Notes under the pieces: generated by a model | The model's database searches: none | What the model was told of the DNA's origin: nothing | Seen by the model: the letters and a program-made list of their open reading frames with translations, nothing else | Assembly (NCBI GenBank): GCA_025526995.1 | Contig: JAHLKG010000008.1 | Coordinates: 1 to 64,000, forward strand | Source of the DNA: Powellomyces hirtus | Lineage: Eukaryota > Chytridiomycota > Chytridiomycetes > Spizellomycetales > Powellomycetaceae | DNA: 64,000 bases | Direction: 5' to 3' | Translations under genes and position numbers: made by a program | Shown here: one piece after another, positions 39,746 to 49,871 of the stretch | Position numbering within the stretch: the stretch's first letter is position 1 | Layout: each line of letters begins with the position of its first letter

Positions 39746-41526
39746 TTAACTAGGGACCGATGCTTTGGTGTCAATCGACATGGAGGCGAATTTGGGGTCA
39801 TTCTGGACTTGTGATCTCACAGGAAGCATCTTCCTGTTGTTCGAAACCGCACCGGCAAACGTGACCACCATGGTGTGGAAGGCGCGCTGGACCCTATATC
39901 TGTATGTTTTGAACAAGCATTAGCGAACCCATGACAGCACATATTTCGGGACGCGCGGGGGGGAATACTTACAACTCAGCAAATCTGCTGAGGGAAGGTC
40001 TCCGAATCCTTCCTTCATCATCTCGCCCCAGGACTTCCTGGAACTTGAACTGGGAGAGCAGCACAATGTCGGCGGTTATCCTGTTCATCGATCTGCTTAA
40101 CAGGTAGGCGAACACAACGGCAAGGGCGCATCCGACGCATATCATGCTGATGACGGCGCACAGGACGGTGCGGTTGCTCTTGTACAGATTGGCAAGGATC
40201 GCGTCCTGCGACACAAACTGCACAATAATCCAGTCGATATTCAGGTGCTTTATGCGGGAGAGACGGAGGTTGAACTTTGTGCGATCCGCGGACGCCGAGT
40301 ACGGTTTCCCGGCGGCGTCGGCAAAGTAAGCGGCGAGGGAGCCACCGTAGTTTGGAAGCACCGCGGAGGTGTAGAAACTGCCGAGCAGGGCATGCGATTT
40401 GGCGAGCTCGGATAGCACCGCGGCGCGGAGCGGGTCCCCGGCGGCGTTGCGGATGTAGGTATCAAGGTTTCTGTCGGAGGAACCGATGCATACCTCGCCA
40501 TTGGGCCCGATCTCAAACGCGAAGAGGTGGGATGGGTAAATTAGTGCGTCGGTCTGGGAACGGAGGAGAGTCGTTAAAAAACCTAGCGTCATGTCGGTGG
40601 AGGCTACGCCGAGGTAGCTATTGGAGCTGTCGTAGATTCCCGTGCTGAACGTTTGCCAACCGACGCCCTCCCAAATGTATGAGGGCGTCCACGCCTGCGA
40701 CGTGGGGTCGGCAGGGTTCACAATCTGTCATTCCGCATTTGTCAGACTAGCGATCCTCTTGTCTGCGGTTAACGTTCAACAAGGGAATTACATACCGTGA
40801 CCCATTCTCCGAGCGATTGGTCTGTAGAGTTTGACGAATCGGTATGATCGATGACAGTCCCATTGGAATCCACGTCGTAGGCATCGTATTGCATTCCCAC
40901 TTGCGTCCATTGAGTATACTTTCTCCTGCCGCTAGCATCCTTCCACGCATAGTAACCCCACAACTGGCCGAACGGCATCAATGTGAACGTCTGGGTTACG
41001 AACACGTCCTGGAAAGGAACCAAAACATCCAGAAGACGGCGTGATGCGGCAGGCCTGTCTGAGACGGAGTAAGCCCCTCTAGCCCATTGCCGTTTGGCAG
41101 ACTGGGTAGTGCGTTCGGCAGTTTGAACATGGTAGAGGACATCCGCGGTCACGAGGTTGAGAATACGATCCTGCATGTCAGTGGCAAGGTTGATGGCGGA
41201 GGTCTACGCGTCGAACCCTCGACATTGTCAGTTGACGGGGCTCGAATGTTATGAAATGGAGTAAGACCCCTTCTTCTTACCGTCGCGGCTTTCTCCGTCA
41301 ATGACCACGCCAACACGGACACAACAACCAGAATGCTGGAAGAAAATAAGACCAGGACAAAACCAATCGAGGGGCGACCCTTGAAAAGAAGTTTGGCCCA
41401 TCGGCGCCAACTCATGTGTGCTGCAACCTCGCCAGTCTCCCCGTTATGGCTGACGATGGACGACGTAGTTGGCATGGACATGTGCGACTGCTTGCGGCCG
41501 AGCGACAGCGACGCTGCTTGTATCAT
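39746..41526 (-). CDS. Two-TM sensor-like protein with extracellular (Cache-like) domain
   Basis: Four exons: 41526-41281, 41203-40796, 40724-39973 and 39893-39746, with introns of 77, 71 and 79 bp. The product is 517 residues. A cytoplasmic N-terminus is followed by TM1 (SIGFVLVLFSSSILVVVSVLAW) and about 330 extracellular residues with the layout of a double Cache-type ligand domain (Tyr/Trp-rich, FEIGPNGEVCIGS, DWIIVQFVSQD). Then come TM2 (VLCAVISMICVGCALAVVFAYLL) and a short HAMP-like or juxtamembrane helix (SRFAELVQRAFHTMVVTFAGAV). The arrangement matches the N-terminal half of chytrid-type receptor adenylate cyclases and hybrid histidine kinases, but the ORF stops about 80 residues after TM2 with no cyclase or kinase domain. 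It may be truncated or a receptor without effector. The family name is inferred from layout. Confidence 0.72.
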
Positions 41527-42714
41527 GATGGTAACGCGGTGAGCGAATGACCGGGGCGACAGAACGAAGGAACAAGAGAAGACAGAGACAGAGATAGCTG
41601 GTGAGAGAGAGAGATGGACAAGCAACCGGCTGATAAACTTTTTCGATCGGGTATGTATGTAGTGAAAGTGGGGGTGTCAAAGCCGGCTGATTTTTATGTA
41701 GGAATCATAAAGGCTGCCGTTTTCAATGAAGCATGACCAATATAAAGTTTTTTTCCGCCCACGCGAGCAATGAGCCAGATAAATATATTTAGACTATTTT
41801 ACAATTCGGCGGCTCCCAGACAAACCCATGCTCACTTTCTCAAAAGCCTCCTTGGCTGACAGATAAGTGGGCGGGAGCGGATTGCGTAAAAATGTGGTAA
41901 TGTAGCCGCGCGCCTCTCCGTCCTCCGGGGGCTTGCAAGACACCCGCAACACAGGCAGACAATCACACGTTCACGTCATTCGACTCGCCCCGCCCCCCCC
42001 CCCCCCCCCCCCCCGTCCCCCTTGAAGTTAATCAGACATTACGTTGCAATCCGAAAATCACTTGTTCCGCGCGAGCACCGGTGAATGTATTGTTATTGTT
42101 ATTGTTATTATCAATGGAGATAACCTTGAATTCAGAGAAGAAATGAGCGGAAGCCGCAGAGAGCTGTTGAGGAGGGCGGAGCGTGTCTCACGTAAGCATG
42201 TGGCTTGTCGCTCGGAATAGAAATAGAGCGCGTCCTTATTGCGCTTATCTGCACTGGGGCAGGAAAACGTGAGCATGGAAGCGAACGCAACTTTTGACGA
42301 CCGAGACGATCCCCTTTCTTAGACATGACCTTGTTTGCAACTTGACGATCATGCGTTTGTCGGCAACGACATTGTATTGCATTTTGCCTTCAGAGGTCAA
42401 AGGACAATATGCAGATGATTTGGATTGCTGCTCTCGTCCGGCAAGCTATCGCGGGAAATGTTGGGGAATGGATGTTGCAATGGCAAAAAGTGGAAATGGC
42501 GGTCACGGCCGCCGTTGTCACTGCACTCTGTTTTATGCTATCTTGCTGTGAATACAGCATGAGTCTTATCTTCCCTCTCCGTCAGTGGCAATCTCTGAGA
42601 TTGGCCTTGCTCCGATCGCTGACGGAGTGGACGTGGGAGCCAAATCAGCACGCCGGAATCACTACATTCCAACAGGCAGTTGGGGCTCTGCTTGTACCCC
42701 AGCGACTTCTTCGA
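41527..42714. other. Intergenic region with a 22-base C homopolymer
   Basis: A run of 22 C lies at 41993-42014, in a GC-rich patch. Elsewhere only short frames are seen, the longest at 42409-42723 (+), a helical peptide without a recognisable family. It probably holds the promoter of the sensor gene on its left side. Confidence 0.5.
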
Positions 42715-43930
42715 TCAAGATGATGTCATGATGCCCTTGGCAATGTTGAGAGCGACGGGGATGGTGCCGCGAGGAAGCGAGGATGCGGATACTGCGAGAG
42801 TTGCCTCCATCATCCGAGAGAAACATTGTAACAAATATGGAGCCCCCAACTCCCCGTCATCACTTGGCTCCGAAACAACTGCTAGAGGCCTCCATTGGCG
42901 GCTTGTCTGCCGCCTCTGACTAACTATAGACATTTCTTGCGGGGTCAATGCGGAGTCTAGATGCCAATTGCTGAGCGATTGGAAAATGATGAGGGGCAAT
43001 GGGTACTGGGTGCGTTGCAGATTGCGGAAATACATGAGAAATAGGGGTACGTCGGCGGCGGGCAAACGGGATAGGATGATCCTCGCATCGAAGGCACTTG
43101 ATGGTTCAGAAAGTACTATCGTTCCGTTGACAACTGCATTGAGCAAGCACGGGCTCCAAGGTTTGTACAGGCCGATGTCGCCAACCGGAGTCCAAACGTC
43201 CTGCCATCGGAGCTGAAATCCACGATTTTGGATAGCTGTAAGGAAATCGAGGACGTCTTCGGGCTGTGTGCACGCATTAGTAATCGAAGGTAACGAGACG
43301 TACATAAGCGCAGGGGATAAACACAGTGTAAAGGGGGGGTGCGTAGGAGGTCGACTTTGACGTGGCCCTGACGGACGCGTTCCGTGAACTCCGAGAGCGT
43401 TCCTCCGGTGCGACGGCTTTCCAGACTGTTCAGATGAGCGACAATGGGATGCTCAACGTCGCGTACGATCTCGGGAACAAACGTGAAGATCAGCATGGCG
43501 TCCATGTCGTTGGAAATCGTTCTGAAGCGCCGTCGGATAAGTGCCTCCAAAACCTCGCGACTCGCAGGGGCCGATTACTTTCTTGAAGAAAGTGCCCGAC
43601 GACACGTGGAAGGTGAGCTCAAAAAGATCCCGCATTTTGCAGCAGGTGGGAGGAGGTCCCTGTCCTTCCAATATTCGGTGTAACGGGGTTCCAAGGAGGC
43701 TGGCGGCCCTTTCCCCTTGCGAGTAAGATACTCGTCGCACCGCAGGGCATCGTGCACTATTGAGGAAATAAGTTGGAGTTTCCCAATGGGATTCTCGTGA
43801 AAATAACACGGGCACGGTGTGGCGAGGAGATGATCGAGAATGCAGGAAAGAATGAGGGGATTGACTTACGTCGATAAACCGGGCGTTTTTTTTGCTCCAA
43901 CAGGTTCATTAAGAACGTCGGCATGTCTCA
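42715..43930 (-). pseudogene. Unrecognised protein gene with several frame breaks
   Basis: Sensible protein sequence appears in successive frames: an exon-like start at about 43924 (MPTFLMNLLEQKKRPVYR, then donor GTAAGT); a segment with HDALRCDEYLTRKGKGPPAS and KDRDLLPPAAK; MRDLFELTFHVSSGTFFKKV; EVLEALIRRRFRTIS to VKVDLLRTP; and finally YVSLPSITNACTQPEDVL to the stop at 42715. The join at 43333-43339 needs eight C on the minus strand where seven are present. Others need one-base changes near 43630 and 43555. Either homopolymer sequencing errors or real decay could explain this. The content is a mixed helical domain without a motif I can name. Confidence 0.45.
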
Positions 43931-43972
43931 CGGTGCCATGGCTTGGTTGTATCACCGAATGACGTCCTTCCA

Positions 43973-45250
43973 ATGACTGTAAAGAAGGCCAAAAAAGGGC
44001 ATCGAGCGATGGGAAAAGAGTATGATTTCACCAACGAGACGCGAGACGATAGATGCTTGGAACTGATTCCCATTTTGACTATCCCACCGGGCGCTATCTC
44101 TGAATTAGTCAGGACCTTCGTTCGTCATCTCAACCTGCTGGCTGACCTTGACGATGAGAAGCTCCAGACGGAGAACGAACGGAAAGTACTTGGGAAACGA
44201 TTGGACCTAGTTGGGCCACTCGGGGAACTGCTATCGTTGGTCCTACGGCACAACCTCGGTAAAGTGCACGACTACTTCGTCTTCGCGTCAGAGTACCTTC
44301 TCTCAAAGGCGAAAGCTAGCATTGGCATCTACGACACAGAGGCAGGACGGAAAGTCTGGCGGGCCATCGTCGACGCTGGATGTGTGGACCTCTCGACCAG
44401 TGAAGGAGAACAATTACTTTGCTCTGCAATCACGGCTGATCAGCAGGAGGTTGTTGAGGAGCTCCCCAAAGAACTGCGCAGTGGGGGAAAAGACTCTTGA
44501 GGTGGCAGTTAGCGATGACATCCGTATCGATCGGTTGCGCCGGTTGGCTTCCGATCATTGACTCTGGCAAGTTGGCTGGAATGATGCGCTGATTACATTG
44601 GCTGAGCGCAAAGATCTCTGGTTTCCTGTAGCAGGCAGAGACGCCTTAGAGATCTTGCTTGACAAACCTGAGATGGATCGGCCTCCAGGGATGGTCCTGC
44701 ACCATCTTTGCCTGTTTGCATCTCGAGATCCGCAAGGAATGGTCGCTGAGATGGTCAGAAGTTCTTTTGAGTATGTTGGGCGGGAGTGCCTGGATGCATC
44801 GGTAAAGGAAATGATTGCTTTGTCGAAAGACTCATATTATTCGCAATTTCAAATAGAGGCCGCCGAGGTTGTTACGTATCTGCGGAACACTCACGGCAAA
44901 TTGCCTGTTGATGCCGATGTGATCATGTCGACGTTCGATCGTGGTTCGGGTATTACCTCGGGTCGCATGCGCCGCCTCGCGTTCTTGTATGGGGATGAAA
45001 CAGGATGGAGCGCAGGGCGGAGGATCTGCTAATGAAAGTCCTGATGTGGCTGTCGCCGCCTGGGCGGGCGGATACGTCCAAAGCATACGACAATCGTGTG
45101 AAGATGCAGCGAATCATTCTGGAAAGCCAAAAATATTTATACGGGACGCACCGGGCTCGGACGAGGAGAAGAAAAGTGTTCGACGTGATCCTTCGTTTCC
45201 TCCCACCGGATAAGCGAATTTACGCAGTTATTTTATGCTGCAATTCTTGC
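43973..45250 (+). pseudogene. Helical-repeat-like gene broken by frame changes
   Basis: From ATG 43973 the frame encodes 175 residues rich in helices (GAISELVRTFVRHLNLLADL, LGELLSLVLRHNLGKVHDYF). It ends at TGA 44498-44500 just after a G5A4 run. The -1 frame continues (EKTLEVAVSDDIRIDRLRRL), with a TGA at 44559-44561, then LALITLAERKDLW-type sequence to 45030 (DALEILLDKPEMDRPPGMVL). A third frame follows from 45005 (MKVLMWLSPPGRADT). The pattern suggests an alpha-helical repeat protein. It may belong with the FG-repeat segment downstream. Whether the breaks are introns, errors or decay cannot be settled by eye. Confidence 0.4.
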
Positions 45251-45465
45251 GACGTCACAGTAGGATGGTTGTCTGAGAGGTGTAAGACAAACAGGAGACG
45301 GGCGGTGGGATGTTCTTCGTCACTGATGACGAGCCGGAGTCGTTGCTGTTTGAGACACTTTTGTACCAGGCGCTCACCTCTGGAATGGCAATCTACAGTT
45401 TTGTCACGGCACGGCTTACCGGAAGAGCGGGGATGGCAATCGATGACGTTGTTCTCGTTTTGTAG

Positions 45466-46100
45466 ATGTTTCGCATGGGACATGGACAGCAGGTCACCGG
45501 AGCGTTTGAAGAAGCCATGAAGTCATCTGCGGAGGGTCTAGTCAACTTCTTTAAGGAGAAAAGCTTCAGCATATGGCTCAACTTGGATTACAAAGACATG
45601 CAGATGGATGGAATAATCAGCGTGTTTAAGATTGGAAATGAAGCCTTCCATCACGGTTGAGCTAGCGTCAAGGGTAGGTGTTCATTACTCATTCATTCTG
45701 TTGGGGATCTCTCTCTGGTGTGTTGACTGACACCGTTTCCTCAGCTTACGCTGACTGCATCGACAAAGAGCGAAAAGAGACAATTGAGAGAAAAAGTGCG
45801 AGGCAGAACCTGCGTGCCTCAGACGAGAAGAGGAGTACAGAGAGAAGTACAGATGGCTGCATGAGGGAAGTAGTCGCGAGAGAGGAATACACTCGGCAAC
45901 AAGAGGAAAATCGTCGCCTAGATGAGATGTGGCAGGAAAAGCGTCGTCAAAAAGAACAGAGGCTCAACGCAAAGGTCTACGCCAGTTGTTACGCCGCCGT
46001 CGTTCGATTTCAAATTCATGAATCCGTTCACGCTTGCGGAACTGCGTCTCCCACAGCTCCGTCGCACCTCGCAACAACTTCCTCATTTACTACTGTTTAA
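45466..46100 (+). CDS. Exon-like pieces with coiled coil, upstream of FG repeats
   Basis: A TTTGTAG acceptor precedes ATG 45466, which opens a 64-codon frame (AFEEAMKSSAEGLVNFFKEK). A donor-like GTAGGT near 45674 and the acceptor TTTCCTCAG at 45744 suggest an intron. The next segment encodes a Glu/Arg/Lys coiled coil (REVVAREEYTRQQEENRRLD) in one frame to 46100. These pieces sit directly before the FG-repeat segment and may be one gene with it. Confidence 0.4.
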
Positions 46101-46103
46101 GCA

Positions 46104-46954
46104 ACAGCCTCGAATAGCGCTGCGTCTACTGCGGCCCCACCGACCTTCTCCTCCGTCAGCACCGCCAACAGCTCCGCTCGGCTGTCTAGCCCCATAAAAC
46201 CGGTCAAGGTCCGGTCTGGCCTCACATCCGATGCGGCATTAACTATTCCTATTCAATCACCAGCAAATCCCTCCAGCTCTACGACTGTGCTGTCCGCCTT
46301 CATTTTTGGCGGTGCTGCAGACAGCACACCGCCGTTCTCCGGAGTTAGAAGCTCTTTGCAGTTCGGGGTGGCTCCTGCATTCGGGTCGACATCATCTATG
46401 CCTGCTCCCTTAGCGAGGAACAGGGGCGCATCTGCTGCCACGCCACCAGTCTTCTCCTTTGGTGGCCCCGGTACTAGCACTTCATCATTGTTCAATGCCA
46501 CCACCCATTTTCAGTTCGGGGTGACTTCCGAAGGTGGGCTGCATTATCTAGTCAGACTCAATCAGCAGCGAGCAGCTCCGGATCTTTGACTGTGCCGCGC
46601 GCCTTCTCTTTCGGCACCGCAAATAGCACGGCGCCGTTTCTCGGGCCTGCAACGCCCTTCCACTATGCAGCTGCGACTTACAACACTGAGCCTGCATCTG
46701 TCTTATTTCTCCAATCAGCAGCAAGCAGCTCTGCATCTACGGGTGGCTCGCATGTCAACTCCATTCGCGGCGACTGGGGTAGCCCTCAGCTAGCGTCCGA
46801 GGCCAATCCAAAAGGGGGAAAGGCTGACAATCAAACTCGACTTGTTCCTAGGGCGGGTTGGTATATCAGCAATGGATCATATTTACCATGGCAAGCCGCA
46901 AATTGCATAGAAGAACGTATGCCATGGGCATACACGGGCTGTCAGCCAACTTAA
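46104..46954 (+). CDS. FG-repeat (nucleoporin-like) segment, with one frame break
   Basis: The frame ending at 46589 encodes Ser/Thr/Pro/Ala-rich sequence with spaced phenylalanine-glycine motifs (FIFGG, LQFGV, VFSFGG, FQFGV). After a one-base shift near 46540, the next frame continues with AFSFGTANSTAPFLG up to 46954. FG repeats of the FxFG type line the nuclear pore and bind transport receptors. The short number of repeats and the frame break make this either a divergent nucleoporin or a decayed copy. The upstream coiled-coil piece fits the usual order of neither end reliably. Confidence 0.45.
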
Positions 46955-48063
46955 ATAGACAGCTCTCATTAACCTCCCATCAGATTGAACAACACCTAGA
47001 CCTTGCAGACATGTCGCGGTTTGTCTCCTATCGAAAGAAAAGAGATGTAGCAGTTAACGACCTGTCCGAATTTTAAGAGTGCTTGGGGATAGGGTTAATG
47101 GTTCCAAACTTGAATAGGATTTTTCAGCAGTGGACAACGCTGCGTCCGAGTTGTGTAGCAGAGTAAGAGGTCTCGATGACCGCTTCTCATCATTCACCAT
47201 AGTCCCAGTCAGAGGACGGCTTGACCCAGGAGCTTCCATAGCTTCTCATGCTCGTTCTGCCTGGTCACAGTAACGGGATTGGTTATCGATGATCTATTTG
47301 TCGAACAGAGCTCTCACGCAGCTGAAGTGCGACAGTGGGAGACGTGGGACGGTCACTTGAAGGACGCTCCGTTGCTCTCTCCCTCCATGCAAAGAACAAG
47401 GGTCACTTGCGCAACTAAGTTGGCATGAGCTGTAATAAATGGCAGGACGAAGAATGCAGTGCGTGGTAAGGAGTGTCATGCACAATACAGTACAGGACGT
47501 AAACAGTGCTCTAGTCAACAAATGCAGCTACTAGTATGTCAGCTGGAGCTGCCATTCTGCCAACCAAGTCTCGTCCCACTCGTCGTCCAACCCAACCTCA
47601 TTTCTCGCTGTTTTATGATTGCCCTTCTGATTTAGGGACGCTTCGTTTTTTACAAGGCGGTTGGAGAAGATAAGAAAAAGGGTGCAATATCCCCAGCGCA
47701 TCATTAGCATGATGCCCACTCCTCTATACCGTATGAGTACATGTTAGCCAACAACGACTTTGTCTGTAACTCCGCATAATCTAAAATCCCGCACCGTAAG
47801 AAGCGTGACACTACCGCCTGTCCCGTGCGTCTGTGGGATTGGTTATTGGGTGATACATGTACAAGGTGCGTGATGTGATGTATTGTTATCATTATTCCGA
47901 GCACCTACTTTACTGTACCACATATCATACGGCAGTGCTGCATAATTATCAGGCTGCTGCCATGTGAGAACCGACTAAAAGGCCGATAGCCAACGCAGCC
48001 CCTGCCTTCCCGGTATTCACTCATAACAGCTTTTCCTGTCATTCTCACGTTTCTCACAACACG
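46955..48063. other. Intergenic region, no gene seen
   Basis: Only short frames occur on both strands. The right end contains the nitronate monooxygenase promoter and a pyrimidine-rich leader just before ATG 48064. Confidence 0.5.
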
Positions 48064-49360
48064 ATGCCTGACCTGCTCGCCACACCTATCACAAAGCTTT
48101 TTGGCATCCAGCACCCCATCCTCCTGGCGGGCATGAATGTTGCTGCTGGGCCTGAACTCGCTGCCGCTGTTTCCAACGCTGGAGGACTGGGCGTCATTGG
48201 CGGTGTCGGATATACCCCTGACTTTTTGAGACAGCAAATCAAGAATTTAAAGGTAACCAAACCCACCGTCTATTTTCCATGTACGCCAAGTGATTGTTGG
48301 CACGCGTTTGATGATTCGTTCTTACCCAGTCGTACTTGAAATCTCCCAACTTGCCATTCGGCATCGACCTGCTCTTACCTCAAGTCGGAGGAAGCGCTCG
48401 TAAAACAAACTATGACTACACTGAGGGTCATCTCCCTGAGCTTATCGACATTATCTGCGAGTCTGGCGCCAAGCTCTTTGTTTCCGCCATTGGTGTGCCA
48501 CCACGATGGGCCGTCGACAAGCTGCACAAGGCAAGGATTCCCGTGATGAACATGGTTGGCGCGCCAAAGCACGTCGAGAAAGCCATCGCCGCGGGCGTTG
48601 ACATTATCTGCGCTCAGGGTATGTAAACTGGTTACCTTTTGCGGGCGCAAGGATACGCATGTGTTGATATTTGGACATCCTATCCATCAAATGAAGGTGG
48701 CGAAGGTGGTGGCCACACAGGTAAGCACTGCTGTATGGCGAATACACATAGAAAATGATGCTGACAACTCCCCCATTAGGTGACGTTCCCACTAGTATTC
48801 TCATCCCAAAGGTGGTCGATATCTGCCGCAACCACAAATCGCCTTTGACTGGCGGTCCAATCTCTGTTGTGGCCGCGGGCGGCATCTACGACGGTCGTGG
48901 CTTGGCCATGTCACTCTGCATGGGAGCAGATGCCGTCTGGGTTGGAACCCGATTCGTGTGCGCAAAAGAAGCCGGGGCGCCTCCCCGACACCAGCAAGCC
49001 ATCATCAATGCTGGCTACCATGACACCATCCGTACCGTTATCTACACTGGCCGACCCATGCGCGTTCTCAAGAACGAGTACATCATGGAATGGGAGGAGA
49101 CAAAGCAGGATGAAATTCGCGAGCTCACATCCAAAGGCGTTGTTCCGGCTATACATGATATGGAAGAACGAAGCAAAAAGGGTGGCGATGACGCTGATCC
49201 GTCTCTGATGATCAAGTATCGACCGCTGTTGATGGGACAAGTAGCTGGCGCCATTATGGACATCAAGCCTGCGAAAGAGATTGTCGATGAAATGGTGACT
49301 GACGCGGTCAAAGTACTGAAGGGGGCCAATGGATTGATTCAATCTGGTTCCAGATTGTGA
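48064..49360 (+). CDS. Nitronate monooxygenase (2-nitropropane dioxygenase family)
   Basis: Four exons: 48064-48252, 48330-48618, 48697-48720 and 48780-49360, with introns of 77, 78 and 59 bp. The third exon is only 24 bases. The product is 360 residues. These FMN-dependent TIM-barrel enzymes oxidise alkyl nitronates such as propionate 3-nitronate to carbonyl compounds and nitrite. Visible motifs are PILLAGMNVAAGPELAAAVS at the N-terminus, AGGLGVIGG, the catalytic-His loop GEGGGHTGDVP assembled across the micro-exon, and the FMN phosphate site VVAAGGIYDGRGLA to MGADAVWVGTRF. All exons join in frame and the length is normal for fungal members. The protein has no signal peptide, so it is probably cytosolic or organellar. 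Confidence 0.94.
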
Positions 49361-49871
49361 TAGCTAGTGGCATGTCTGTAGTTGCTATGATCATAGCGTA
49401 TCCCGCCCTCGGGTCTGTTTCCGGATAACAAATGGGTTCCTTTGTCTTTCAACCAGTGTGATGCTGCGATTCCTTGTGTGCAGATGCTGAACGCTTGTCG
49501 GAGCGCCCTCCATTACCATACCTGTGATGATAATCCCACGTGTTTCGCGAGTTACTGAACATGACGTTCCAAGGCGCGTGCCGGACGCATGTGACGGTTC
49601 TGCAAGCCTTTGGTGCGGGAGAGGCCCCGCCTCCACTGCAGGAGGTGCGGTTGTCGCATCAAGGTATGATTGCGCATGGGCTTTTTGTACCGTAAAAACT
49701 ACGGGTAGTGTTCTCAAAAGAATTTTTGATGAGTGCACGACAAGACAGTCTGCCCGACGCGCGACGCGAACAACACACCGAACTCATTCATACTCCCAAG
49801 TGGTGAATGGACGTGCTGCACTGTACATAGATTGTAATCTCCAATTATATATATTTTATATTCAGTGCTCA
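49361..49871. other. Intergenic region
   Basis: An open frame crosses much of it in phase with the next gene, but it has no coding character. It ends in an AT-rich stretch (TATATATATTTTATATTC) just before ATG 49872 that could serve as the core promoter. Confidence 0.5.

Noticed and set aside
49524..49871. N-terminal extension of the 756-residue protein back to 49524
   Set aside because: The frame is open, but the sequence is not protein-like and includes an AT-rich promoter-like stretch. ATG 49872 starts a sensible protein.
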